This document shows positions 8,417 through 16,541 of a DNA stretch of 51,849 nucleotides, piece after piece; within the stretch, counting starts at the first letter, position 1, and each line of letters opens with the position of its first letter. A model generated the notes under the pieces. The model was not told the DNA's origin, ran no database searches, and saw only the letters and a program-made list of their open reading frames with translations. A program made the translations under genes and the position numbers. The stretch comes from Burkholderia sp. 4M9327F10 (GTDB taxonomy: Bacteria > Pseudomonadota > Gammaproteobacteria > Burkholderiales > Burkholderiaceae): assembly GCF_005503145.1 (NCBI RefSeq), contig NZ_SCNV01000060.1:1-51849 (forward strand), read 5' to 3'.

Positions 8417-9463
8417 TTAGCGGTACTGACCTGCGTACTTGATCACCTTGTCGATATTCTCCTTGGTAATGAAGCCCGGACCGGAGCCGATATTGCGCGG
8501 GCCGTAGGAGGGAGCGAGCCCGTAGGTGGACAGACGCGCCTGGAACTTGGGGTTGGCCTGCAGGATCTGGCGGATCTTCACCGGGTCGGTGGTGTGATCG
8601 TGCTTCACGATGGCCAGCACGGCGACGGCGATATAGCCCTGCAGATACGGCTGCTGGTCGATGGCGAACTGAATCGTGCCGTCCTTGATGGCCTTGGCAA
8701 TGTCGTCGTCAAAGTCGAAGGTCGCGAACCAGATCTTGCCGGCGAGGCCCATCTGCTGCAGCGCCTTGATGGTCGGCGCCGCCGAGAGCGGGCCGAGGGC
8801 CAGCACGCCGCCGGTGTCCGGGTGATTGCGCAGGTATGCGCTGACTTTCGACTGGATGCCGGTCGGGTCTGTGCCTGCGTCGAGTGTGGAGGTCTTGAAG
8901 TCGACGCCGAGCGCGTCGGCAAAACCGCGGCAGCGTTCGAACGAGGCCGGGTTGGTGGCGTAGTGGTTCACGCACAGGAACGATTTGACGCCGGCGGCCT
9001 TGGCCTTTTCGCCCGCGGCCTTGCCGGCTGTGTATTCCGGCTGGCCGATGTGCATGATCGCGCCCAGATCGGCGCTCTGCTGCTCGGTGCCGGAGTTGAT
9101 CGTCACCAACGGAATGTGCTTCTCGGTGACCTTGCCGATCGAGCCCTTCAGCACGTCGTAGTCGGCAATGGTGACGATTACGCCGTCGTAGTTGCGCGCC
9201 GCAGCCTGTTCGATCAGGCGGGCCATGTCGGCGATGTCGCCGTTGGGGGGATTGCGGTAGTCGGTCTCGACGTTGAAGTCTTCGTCGGCCTGTTTGATGG
9301 CGTTCTTGATGGTGTTCCACCAGGAATCGGAATCCGGTGCGTGGCTGATCAACACGAAGTGCGCATCGGCCGCACGGGCCGCGCTCGTGGCGGCCAAACC
9401 CGCCGTCAGTGCTAGTGCCGCTACCAGAACTCGCAGCGTTGCCTTGCCATTGCAAAGTCTCAT
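8417..9463 (-). CDS. Periplasmic sugar-binding protein, probably inositol
   Basis: This is the substrate-binding component of the importer, in the ribose-binding (Peripla_BP_4) fold, 348 residues. It begins with a Sec signal peptide: charged start, a hydrophobic core around VLVAALALTAGLAAT, and an ARA-type cleavage site near residue 31. The start at 9463 has AAAGGTGGAG upstream; a GTG three codons earlier would sit inside that ribosome-binding site. It is the first gene of the leftward iol run and is transcribed from the divergent region shared with the RpiR regulator. The ligand is inferred from the operon. Confidence 0.92.
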   Translation of the reverse strand: MRLCNGKATLRVLVAALALTAGLAATSAARAADAHFVLISHAPDSDSWWNTIKNAIKQADEDFNVETDYRNPPNGDIADMARLIEQAAARNYDGVIVTIADYDVLKGSIGKVTEKHIPLVTINSGTEQQSADLGAIMHIGQPEYTAGKAAGEKAKAAGVKSFLCVNHYATNPASFERCRGFADALGVDFKTSTLDAGTDPTGIQSKVSAYLRNHPDTGGVLALGPLSAAPTIKALQQMGLAGKIWFATFDFDDDIAKAIKDGTIQFAIDQQPYLQGYIAVAVLAIVKHDHTTDPVKIRQILQANPKFQARLSTYGLAPSYGPRNIGSGPGFITKENIDKVIKYAGQYR

Positions 9464-9574
9464 TGTCTCCACCTTTCTCGGTCTTCGTTATTGAAGGGAG
9501 CGTCTGGCGTGTCCGATACCTGCGAGCCCTCTAAGCGCTGACACGCGTGCTCGCAACACCATCGCTCAGGACCA

Positions 9575-9603
9575 AGATTAGGCCATCTTCGAGCGTGTTG
9601 CAA
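9575..9603 (-). promoter_or_regulatory. Candidate sigma-70 promoter of the transporter-iolCDEB operon
   Basis: On the minus strand TTGCAA (9598-9603) and TAATCT (9575-9580) are separated by exactly 17 bases. This would give a leader of about 105 bases before the binding-protein ATG. The -35 box touches the palindrome at 9603-9615. Confidence 0.55.
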
Positions 9604-9615
9604 TGAAAATTTCAT
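9603..9615. promoter_or_regulatory. Palindrome ATGAAA-A-TTTCAT, candidate regulator half of the iol control region
   Basis: A perfect 6-bp inverted repeat around one base abuts the -35 box of the leftward promoter and is centred about 27 bases from the larger palindrome at 9625-9646. It could be a second, weaker site for the same regulator; its sequence differs from the main operator. Confidence 0.4.
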
Positions 9616-9624
9616 GACAAAGAA

Positions 9625-9646
9625 AAATGGAAAATATGTTCCATTT
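9625..9646. promoter_or_regulatory. Candidate IolR/RpiR operator, AAATGGAA-N6-TTCCATTT
   Basis: Two perfect 8-base arms flank a six-base spacer in the region between the divergent regulator and transporter genes. The core GGAA-N6-TTCC matches, from memory, the motif reported for the RpiR-type IolR of Sinorhizobium. The right arm coincides with the likely -35 region of the regulator promoter, which suggests autorepression by blocking polymerase. Confidence 0.7.
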
Positions 9647-9667
9647 GATGGTGCGCCTGCCTATAAT
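9639..9667 (+). promoter_or_regulatory. Candidate promoter of the rpiR-iolG operon
   Basis: A consensus TATAAT lies at 9662-9667. The hexamer 17 bases upstream, TTCCAT (9639-9644), is a weak -35 and is part of the operator. Transcription would start near 9674, about 70 bases before the regulator ATG. Confidence 0.6.
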
Positions 9668-9742
9668 CGGCAACGTCAGCGCGGCGCACAGAGCCTTTGT
9701 GGAGGCGGTTTTGCAGCGCAATAAAGCAGCAGAGGAAGAACC

Positions 9743-10624
9743 ATGGCGGAAGACAGCACAGAAGAATTGCCAAGCGTCGAAGATTTGATGCAACGCATCG
9801 CAGAAAATTACGAGTCGTTGCCGCGTCAGTTGAAGAACGTCGCGACCTATATCGAGCAGCATCGTTCGAGTGTGATGGTGGATCGCACCAGCGATATTGC
9901 CGCGAGTTGCGGCGTGCATCCGTCGGCGGTCGTGCGCTTTGCGCAGCGTTTCGGCTTCTCGGGATTCTCCGACCTGCAGGCGGTGTTTCGTCAGGCGTAT
10001 ACGGGCCAGGGCACGTCGTCGCCGAGCTATCAGCAGCGCATCCGCAAGCTGATCGACGAAAAACCGGGGGCGTTGTCGGGCGGCGCGGTGGCGCGCGAGT
10101 TCGTCGCCGCATGCCGGGGCGGTCTCGATGAACTCGAAGCAGGCCTGAACGACGCGGACTTCGACGCCGCCGTGAAGATGCTGCAGCAGGCCGACAACAT
10201 CTATGTAATCGGCGTGCGGCGTTCGTTTCCGGTGGCGAGCTATATCGTCTACGCACTGCAGCACACGCCCAAGCGCGTGCATCTGGTGTCCGGCTTCGGC
10301 GGCATGTACCGCGAGCAGATTCGCAGCGTCAGGAAGGGCGACGTGGTGATCGCCATCAGCTTTGCGCCCTATGGCAAGGAGACGCAGTACTGCCTGCGCG
10401 TGGCGCACCACCATCAGGCGAAAACGCTGGTGATTACCGACAGCCAGTTGTCGCCGCTCGCACGCTACGCCACCACGCAACTGTATGTGAAGGAGGGGAG
10501 CGCGTTCGCGTTCCGCTCGCTCACCAGCACGATCTGCCTGTGCCAGGCGCTGTTCATCGCGCTCGCGTACAAGCTCGAATTGAACGTAGAAGAATCGAAA
10601 GACACTGGAGGATACGATGACTGA
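9743..10624 (+). CDS. RpiR/MurR-family transcriptional regulator of the iol genes (IolR-like)
   Basis: The 293-residue protein has an N-terminal HTH_6 domain (about 15-90, helix-turn-helix around TSDIAASCGVHPSAVVRFAQ) and a C-terminal SIS sugar-phosphate-binding domain (about 130-265). Regulators of this type repress iol operons in alphaproteobacteria and Salmonella, with an inositol breakdown intermediate as inducer. GAGGAAG precedes the ATG. Its 3' end overlaps iolG by eight bases, so it is cotranscribed with the first enzyme of the pathway. The palindrome at 9625-9646 is its likely site. Fold is firm; the exact effector is unknown. Confidence 0.92.
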   Translation: MAEDSTEELPSVEDLMQRIAENYESLPRQLKNVATYIEQHRSSVMVDRTSDIAASCGVHPSAVVRFAQRFGFSGFSDLQAVFRQAYTGQGTSSPSYQQRIRKLIDEKPGALSGGAVAREFVAACRGGLDELEAGLNDADFDAAVKMLQQADNIYVIGVRRSFPVASYIVYALQHTPKRVHLVSGFGGMYREQIRSVRKGDVVIAISFAPYGKETQYCLRVAHHHQAKTLVITDSQLSPLARYATTQLYVKEGSAFAFRSLTSTICLCQALFIALAYKLELNVEESKDTGGYDD

Positions 10625-11639
10625 TGTGGCAGGCGGCAAGACAATCGACGTAGCCGTGTTCGGTGCGGGGCGCATCGGCCGGATTCATGCGGCCAATCTC
10701 GCGCGGCAACCGGGCGTGCGGCTCAAGTATGTGGTGGACGTGAACAGGGAGGCGGCGGCATCGCTTGCGGCTTTGCACGGGGCACAGGTGGCGGATATTG
10801 ACGGCGCCATGGGCGATGCCTCGATCGGCGCGACCGTGATCTGTTCGAGCACGGATACACACGCGGACCTGATCCAGCAATCGGCCGCGCAGAAGAAGCA
10901 CGTGTTCTGCGAAAAGCCCGTGGACCTCACGCTCGAACGCGCACGGGCCTGCGCAGAGGCTGTGGAACGCGCGGGTGTGGTGTGCATGATCGGCTTTCAG
11001 CGCCGCTTCGATCCGACCTTTGCCGCGTTGAAGGCGCGCATCGACGCGGGCGAGATCGGCACGCCGGAAATGCTGATCGTCACGAGCCGCGATCCGGGCG
11101 CGCCGCCGGTCGAGTACATCAAGCATTCGGGCGGTATTTTCAAGGACATGCTGATCCACGACTTCGATATCTTCCGCTGGATTCTCGACGACGAAGCCGA
11201 GACGCTGCATGCCACCGGCAGTTGCCTTACCGATCCCGCGATTGCCGAGGCCGGCGACATCGATTCGACCGCCGTGACGATCCGTACGAAGAGCGGGCGC
11301 CTGTGCCAGATCAACACGGCGCGGCGCGCAGCCTACGGCTACGATCAGCGCTTCGAGGTGCTCGGCAGCACCGGCATGCTGCAGGCCGGCAACGTGCGTC
11401 CTACCGAGGTGGTGGCGTATTCGAAGACGGAAGTGTCGAGCGATGTGCCCGAGGCGTTTTTCCTCGAGCGTTACCGTGCTGCGTACGCCGCGGAAATCGC
11501 GCATTTCTTCGAAGCGGTCACCCATGGCCGGCCGGTTCGCACCACGGTCGCGGACGGGTTGAAGGCGCTCGAATTGGCAGAGGCCGCCACGCGCTCATGG
11601 CGTGAAGGGCGGCCGGTGCGGCTCGGGGAGGGCGCGTGA
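10617..11639 (+). CDS. iolG: Inositol 2-dehydrogenase
   Basis: IolG oxidises myo-inositol to 2-keto-myo-inositol with NAD, the first step of the pathway. The 340-residue Gfo/Idh/MocA protein has an N-terminal Rossmann motif GAGRIGRIH (16-24), the nicotinamide-side EKP with K100, and the catalytic pair D177 and H181 within FKDMLIHDFD. It overlaps the regulator gene upstream and the next dehydrogenase gene downstream by one base. Assignment over other family members rests on similarity and the surrounding iol genes. Confidence 0.92.
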   Translation: MTDVAGGKTIDVAVFGAGRIGRIHAANLARQPGVRLKYVVDVNREAAASLAALHGAQVADIDGAMGDASIGATVICSSTDTHADLIQQSAAQKKHVFCEKPVDLTLERARACAEAVERAGVVCMIGFQRRFDPTFAALKARIDAGEIGTPEMLIVTSRDPGAPPVEYIKHSGGIFKDMLIHDFDIFRWILDDEAETLHATGSCLTDPAIAEAGDIDSTAVTIRTKSGRLCQINTARRAAYGYDQRFEVLGSTGMLQAGNVRPTEVVAYSKTEVSSDVPEAFFLERYRAAYAAEIAHFFEAVTHGRPVRTTVADGLKALELAEAATRSWREGRPVRLGEGA

Positions 11640-12676
11640 TGAGCACGGCCTCTACCAGCCGCAAACCGGTGCGGGTAGGCGTGGTCGGCTTGGGACGCCT
11701 CGGCAGGCGTCACGCGGAGAATCTGGCGTATCGCGTGCCGGGTGCAGCGCTCGTGGCGGCCTGCAGTCCGCTTGAGGAGGAGCTTGCATGGGCCGGCGAC
11801 GCTTTGCCGGCACCGCGTTTGTACAAGGACTACGCCGCACTGCTCGAAGACCGTGAGGTCGACGCGGTGTGGCTCGTCACACCCTCGGCGTTGCACGCGC
11901 AACAGATTGTCGACGCACTGCGCGCCGGCAAGCATGTGTTCTGCGAGAAGCCGCTCTCGCTCGATCTCGCGGAGTGCGAGCGCGTGCTGGCCGAAGCCGA
12001 ACAGCGCCCGCATCTGCAGGCGACCATCGGTTTCATGCGCCGTTTCGATCCGAGCTATCGCGATGCGTTCGAGAAGATCGAGGCGGGCGTGATTGGCCGG
12101 CCGTTCCTCGTGCGTTCGCAAACCACCGACAAGAACGACCCCGACGGTTTCTTCGTGCGTTTCGCGCCGACCTCGGGCGGGATCTTTCTCGACTGCACGG
12201 TGCACGACATCGACGTGGCGCGCTGGCTGCTCGGCAAGCCGCGCGCCAAACGCGTGTTTGCCAGCGGCACGGTTGCGCTGCATGAAGGACTGCGCGAATT
12301 CGGCGACGTCGATAACGGCGTGGCGATCTGCGAGTTCGAGGACGGACGCCTTGCGATGTTCTACGCCTCGCGCACCATGGCGCACGGTAACGACACCGGC
12401 AGCGAAGTGATCGGCACGGCGGGCTCACTGGCGATCGGCCACAACCCGCGTTTGAACCGCGTCGAGATTACGGACGCGAGCGGCATTCGCAACGAATGCA
12501 CGCCGACCTTCTTCGACCGCTTCGAAGACGCGTTTCTGTACGAAGCGCGGGCGTTCGTGGCGGCGGTGCAGGGCGGGGCGCCGGCAGGCGCGACGCTGGC
12601 CGACGCACTGGAGGCGACGCGCATCGGCAGCGCGCTGCGGCAGTCGCTGCAGACCGGGCAGGCAGTCACGCTATAA
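11639..12676 (+). CDS. Second Gfo/Idh/MocA dehydrogenase, possibly for another inositol isomer
   Basis: This 345-residue NAD(P)-dependent oxidoreductase has the Rossmann motif GLGRLGRRH (17-25), EKP with K104 and the catalytic pair D185/H189 in FLDCTVHDID. It differs clearly from IolG in the substrate domain. The ATG at 11639 shares a base with the iolG stop; a GTG at 11636 is an alternative. Its place in the operon suggests a scyllo- or chiro-inositol dehydrogenase (IolX/IolW-like) or a second inositol dehydrogenase. Family is sure, substrate is inference. Confidence 0.85.
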   Translation: MSTASTSRKPVRVGVVGLGRLGRRHAENLAYRVPGAALVAACSPLEEELAWAGDALPAPRLYKDYAALLEDREVDAVWLVTPSALHAQQIVDALRAGKHVFCEKPLSLDLAECERVLAEAEQRPHLQATIGFMRRFDPSYRDAFEKIEAGVIGRPFLVRSQTTDKNDPDGFFVRFAPTSGGIFLDCTVHDIDVARWLLGKPRAKRVFASGTVALHEGLREFGDVDNGVAICEFEDGRLAMFYASRTMAHGNDTGSEVIGTAGSLAIGHNPRLNRVEITDASGIRNECTPTFFDRFEDAFLYEARAFVAAVQGGAPAGATLADALEATRIGSALRQSLQTGQAVTL

Positions 12677-12702
12677 GGGGCGCGAAGGGACTTCTGTGAT
12701 GA

Positions 12703-12740
12703 CCGTCATATCCGCGCCGCACCGGGCGAGGATATGACGG
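12703..12740. promoter_or_regulatory. Perfect 11-bp inverted repeat upstream of the TusA-like gene
   Basis: CCGTCATATCC (12703-12713) and GGATATGACGG (12730-12740) are exact complements separated by 16 bases. It lies 27 bases after the dehydrogenase stop and 66 bases before the TusA-like start. There is no T tract, so it may be an operator or a weak 3'-end hairpin. Confidence 0.5.
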
Positions 12741-12805
12741 CTGCGGTAGAATTTGGCCCTCTGTCCGGCGTCGTTCGCGGCGCCTCATCCCGAAGGTCAT
12801 CGTCG

Positions 12806-13039
12806 ATGCAAATTCAGGTTCACAAGGAAGTCGATGCGCGTGGGCTGAACTGTCCGCTCCCCATTTTGCGCGCCAAGAAGGCACTCGCCGACATGGAAAG
12901 CGGCCAGGTTCTCAAGGTGCTCGCCACCGATCCTGGCTCGCAGCGTGATTTCGCCGCGTTCGCCAAGCAGACGGGCAATGAAATCGTCGAGGTGTCGATG
13001 CAGGACAAGGTGTTCGTGTTTCTGATGCGGCGCCGCTAA
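12806..13039 (+). CDS. TusA/SirA-family sulfur-carrier protein
   Basis: This is a 77-residue cytosolic protein of the TusA fold. The family's sulfur-carrying cysteine sits in the CPxP motif CPLPILRAKKAL, near residue 15. TusA-type proteins pass persulfide sulfur between desulfurases and acceptors such as tRNA thiolation or molybdenum cofactor systems. The start at 12806 gives the family length; upstream codons of the longer frame look unrelated. It converges on the histidine-kinase gene with a three-base overlap of stops. Which sulfur route it serves cannot be seen. Confidence 0.88.
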   Translation: MQIQVHKEVDARGLNCPLPILRAKKALADMESGQVLKVLATDPGSQRDFAAFAKQTGNEIVEVSMQDKVFVFLMRRR

Positions 13040-15393
13040 GCCGTGAGACCGCGCCCTGAACTGTCCAGCACCGTGTTCAGTTCGTCCAAGGTATAGGGTT
13101 TGCGTAGCGCCTTCCAGTGAAACGTCAGCGCCGGCACAGCGGGCATCTCGTTGCCCGAAGCGAAGATCACACGCAAGGTCGGCCGTAACTGCAGCGCCCT
13201 TTCTGCGAGTTCGATGCCCGACTTGCCCGGAATCGCGAGATCGGCGAGCAGGACGTCGAACGTGCGGCTTTCAAGCAGGCACAGCGCCTCGTCCGGAGAG
13301 CCGGTGATCACCGGAACATGGCCGAGCATCTTCAGCAATTCGCTGGTGGCTTCCAGCAAGGCAAGATCGTCGTCGACCACCAGCACTCTCAAACCTGACA
13401 TACCTGCGTTGAGCGTAGGGTGCGTGGCGTCGCCGCCGCTGTCTGCGCCTTCCTTATGCAGCATCTGGCGGATCTTGTAGGCGAGTTGCTCGCGGCTGTA
13501 TGGCTTGCTCAGCAGCTCGACGCCTGGGTCCAGACGTCCGCCGTGGACGATTGCATTCTGCGCGTAACCCGAGGTAAACAGCACCTTCACGTGTGGCAGC
13601 AGCCGTACCGCCTGGGCGGCCATCTCGGGACTGCGTGGCAAGCCGGGCATCACGACGTCGGTGAAGAGCAGGTCGATGTGGACGCCGCTGCGGATCACCA
13701 TCAGCGCCTGCTCGGTGCTGTCCGCCCTCAGTACGCTGTAGCCGAGGCCCGACAGCATGTCGACCACCGTCGATTGCACCTTGGGATCGTCTTCCACCAC
13801 GAGGATCGTTTCGGTTCCGCCCCGAAGCTTCACGCTCGGCCGCGGCGGGGGCTCGACCGCGGTTTCGGTCGAACGCGGCAGGTAGACCCTGATCGTGGTG
13901 CCGTGCCCCACCTCACTGTAGATGCGGGCGTGTCCGCCGCTCTGCCGGACGAAACCGTATGCCGTGCTTAAACCCAGGCCGGTCCCCTGGCCCTCGGGCT
14001 TCGTGGTAAAAAATGGCTCAAACGCCTGTTCGACCACATCGGGTGGCATACCTGTCCCGGTGTCGGTCACGGCCAGCATGACGTACTGGCCCGCCGTCAC
14101 GTCGGGCAGCGCGGCCACGTAATCGGTGTCGAGCATCGCGTTGGACAGTTCGATGGTCAGCTTGCCGCCGTCCGGCATCGCGTCGCGCGCGTTGATCGCC
14201 AGATTCAGGATCACGTTCTCAAGCTGATGGATGTCCACAAACGTGTTCCACAGACCGCCCGCCACCACGGTTTCCACGCCGATCGTTTCACCTAGCGCGC
14301 GCCGCAGCAGGTCGTCCATGCCGTGAATCGCGGTACCGAGGTTGATCACAACCGGTTGCAGGGGCTGCTGGCGGCCGAAGGCGAGCAGTTGCGATGCAAG
14401 CTTGGCGCCGCGCTCCACGGCGTCGACGGCCTTGTCCAGCCGCTCGCGTGTCCAGGCGTCGCCGGAGTGGCGCCTCTCCAGCAGTTCGAGGTTGCCGCGC
14501 AATACCTGCAGGACGTTGTTGAAGTCGTGCGCGACCCCACCCGTCAGCTTGCCGATTGCCTCCATCTTCTGCGACTGGAACAAGGCCTTCTTTGCATCCT
14601 CAAGCAGCCTGTTCGCTTCCATCCGCTCGGTGATGTCGCGCGTGATCTTGGCGAATCCGGCCAGCGTGCCATCGTCCTCGCGGATCGCGTCGATCACGAC
14701 ATGCGCCCAAAAACGCGTACCGTCCTTTCTGACCCGCCATCCTTCCGCTTCAAAGCGCCCATCCCTCGCCGCTGCATCCAGCCCGCGCTGCGGCAGGCCC
14801 GCCGCGGCGTCCTCGGGCATGTAAAAGCGCGAGAAGTGCGAGCCGATTATTTCGTTTGCCGTGTAGCCTTTGATGCGCCGTGCACCGGAGTTCCAGTTCG
14901 TGACCACCCCTTCCGGCGAGAGCATGAAGATTGCGTAATCGGTGACACCATGAACCAGCATGCGAAAGCGGCGCTCGCTTTCGAGCACCGCGTCGTGGGC
15001 GGCCTTTTTGTCCGTGATGTCGCGCACGATCTTCACGAAGCCCGCAAGCTGCCCATCTCTGGAGTGCAAGGCGGTCGTGACGACGCTGGCCCAGAACGCT
15101 TTACCGTCCTTGCGGATGCGCCACCCTTCGGTGTTGTGACTGCCTGCACGCCGGGCGATATCGAGGCCGGCTGCCGGCAGGCCTTCCCGGCGCTCCTCGT
15201 CGGTATAGAGGACGTCCAGCGGCTGGCCGATGATCTCGTCCGGCTGGTATCCGTGCATCGCTGTCCCGCCCGGATTCCAGGTCAGAATCCGGCCGTCCGC
15301 TGAAACCACGAAAATCGAGTAGTCGGAGACAGATGCAACCCAATTGTCGGTCCAATGCTGGACGTTATCGATTGACTGCCGCTCGTTCGGCAT
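13036..15393 (-). CDS. PAS-PAS hybrid sensor histidine kinase with two receiver domains
   Basis: The 785-residue protein has no clear membrane segment and is probably cytosolic. Domains in order: PAS 1 (about 20-130), PAS 2 (about 145-260), HisKA with phospho-acceptor H289 in GGVAHDFNN, HATPase with N-box NLAINARDAM (397-406), DTGTGMP (444-450) and GTGLGLS (470-476), receiver 1 with D579 in LLFTDVVMPG, and receiver 2 with D718 in LLADLAIPG. The HDFNN form of the H-box is typical of soluble PAS kinases. No response regulator is adjacent, so output is by its own receivers or a distant partner. The second PAS ends with DITER, the usual PAS-PAC boundary. Signal is unknown. Confidence 0.93.
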   Translation of the reverse strand: MPNERQSIDNVQHWTDNWVASVSDYSIFVVSADGRILTWNPGGTAMHGYQPDEIIGQPLDVLYTDEERREGLPAAGLDIARRAGSHNTEGWRIRKDGKAFWASVVTTALHSRDGQLAGFVKIVRDITDKKAAHDAVLESERRFRMLVHGVTDYAIFMLSPEGVVTNWNSGARRIKGYTANEIIGSHFSRFYMPEDAAAGLPQRGLDAAARDGRFEAEGWRVRKDGTRFWAHVVIDAIREDDGTLAGFAKITRDITERMEANRLLEDAKKALFQSQKMEAIGKLTGGVAHDFNNVLQVLRGNLELLERRHSGDAWTRERLDKAVDAVERGAKLASQLLAFGRQQPLQPVVINLGTAIHGMDDLLRRALGETIGVETVVAGGLWNTFVDIHQLENVILNLAINARDAMPDGGKLTIELSNAMLDTDYVAALPDVTAGQYVMLAVTDTGTGMPPDVVEQAFEPFFTTKPEGQGTGLGLSTAYGFVRQSGGHARIYSEVGHGTTIRVYLPRSTETAVEPPPRPSVKLRGGTETILVVEDDPKVQSTVVDMLSGLGYSVLRADSTEQALMVIRSGVHIDLLFTDVVMPGLPRSPEMAAQAVRLLPHVKVLFTSGYAQNAIVHGGRLDPGVELLSKPYSREQLAYKIRQMLHKEGADSGGDATHPTLNAGMSGLRVLVVDDDLALLEATSELLKMLGHVPVITGSPDEALCLLESRTFDVLLADLAIPGKSGIELAERALQLRPTLRVIFASGNEMPAVPALTFHWKALRKPYTLDELNTVLDSSGRGLTA

Positions 15394-15502
15394 ATCGGGC
15401 TCCCGATTTCACCGTCTTCTGAGTTCTTCAGTTTGCAAGCCTGGGCTGCGACGGGCGCGCCGCGCAGGAACGCTCGCGCGTGCTTCGCCCGCAGCAAAAC
15501 AA

Positions 15503-15541
15503 AAAGGCGCCGTGCCCGGCATGCAGGGCAACAGCGCCTTT
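15503..15541 (-). terminator. Intrinsic terminator of galU
   Basis: AAAGGCGC (15503-15510) pairs with GCGCCTTT (15534-15541), and TGCCC/GGGCA pair inside the loop. On the minus strand the stem is followed by a T-rich run, so it ends galU transcripts ahead of the histidine-kinase gene. Confidence 0.75.
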
Positions 15542-15596
15542 CTCGGTTCTACTGCGCGCTTTCCCGCACCTTCGCCGAGCGTCTACTTCGGACTGC

Positions 15597-16478
15597 CTAG
15601 CCTTCCAGCACCGGCGAACGCGTGCGCAGGTACTCCTGGAAGTCCGCGGCCACTTCGGGGTGGCGCAGCGCAAACTCCACGGTTGCCTTCAGGTAACCGA
15701 GCTTGCTGCCGCAGTCGAAACGCGTGCCGTGATATTTGTATGCCAGCACCTGTTCGTCGGCGAGCAGCGACTGGATCGCGTCGGTCAGCTGCAGTTCGCC
15801 GCCGGCGCCCGGCTTCAGCGCGCGCAGATGTTCGAAAATCCGCGGCTTGAGCACGTAGCGGCCGACCACGCCCAGGTTCGACGGCGCCACTTCCGGCGCC
15901 GGCTTCTCGACGATGCCCGACATCTTGATGATGGAATCTTCCCATTCCTTGCCGTCGACAATCCCGTAGGACTTCGTTTCCGACGGCGGGATCTCTTCGA
16001 CGCCGATCACCGAGCTGTGATAGTGATCGAATACCTCGATCATCTGCGCCATTACAGGCGGCGTGCCATACAGCAGGTCGTCCGCGAGGATCACGGCAAA
16101 CGGGTTGTCGCCCACCAGCTTTTCGGCGCACATCACGGCGTGACCGAGGCCGAGCGCCTCGGGCTGGCGCACGTAGAAGCAGTCGACATGGCTCGGCTTG
16201 ATGCTGCGCACCAGATCCAGCAGCTTGTCTTTGCCGCGCGCTTCGAGTTCAGCCTCGATTTCGTACGATTTGTCGAAGTGATCCTCGATCGCCCGCTTGC
16301 TGCGGCCCGTGACGAAGATCATTTCAGTGATGCCGGCCGCCATCGCCTCTTCGACCGCGTACTGGATCAGCGGCTTGTCGACGATGGGCAGCATTTCCTT
16401 CGGGCTCGCCTTGGTGGCGGGGAGGAACCGGGTGCCGAGGCCTGCTACCGGAAAGACCGCTTTTGTAACTTTTAGCAT
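15597..16478 (-). CDS. galU: UTP--glucose-1-phosphate uridylyltransferase
   Basis: GalU makes UDP-glucose from UTP and glucose-1-phosphate for exopolysaccharide, LPS and trehalose synthesis. The 293-residue protein has the nucleotide-binding N-terminus AGLGTRFLPATKASPKEML and the second substrate motif around EKPAPE, at normal family length. It lies 63 bases downstream of valS on the same strand and has its own terminator. Codon use is typical of the genome. Identification is firm. Confidence 0.97.
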   Translation of the reverse strand: MLKVTKAVFPVAGLGTRFLPATKASPKEMLPIVDKPLIQYAVEEAMAAGITEMIFVTGRSKRAIEDHFDKSYEIEAELEARGKDKLLDLVRSIKPSHVDCFYVRQPEALGLGHAVMCAEKLVGDNPFAVILADDLLYGTPPVMAQMIEVFDHYHSSVIGVEEIPPSETKSYGIVDGKEWEDSIIKMSGIVEKPAPEVAPSNLGVVGRYVLKPRIFEHLRALKPGAGGELQLTDAIQSLLADEQVLAYKYHGTRFDCGSKLGYLKATVEFALRHPEVAADFQEYLRTRSPVLEG

Positions 16479-16541
16479 GTTGTTTACCCCTGAATCCTCT
16501 AGTGGCTACGCCGGTGCGCAAGCACAGGCGTGGAGCATCAA

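Noticed and set aside
15503..15541. Member of the structured repeat family
   Set aside because: Its stem shares a GGCGC core with other terminators only; it lacks the T7-GCCTT start and the CTTTGC hairpin.
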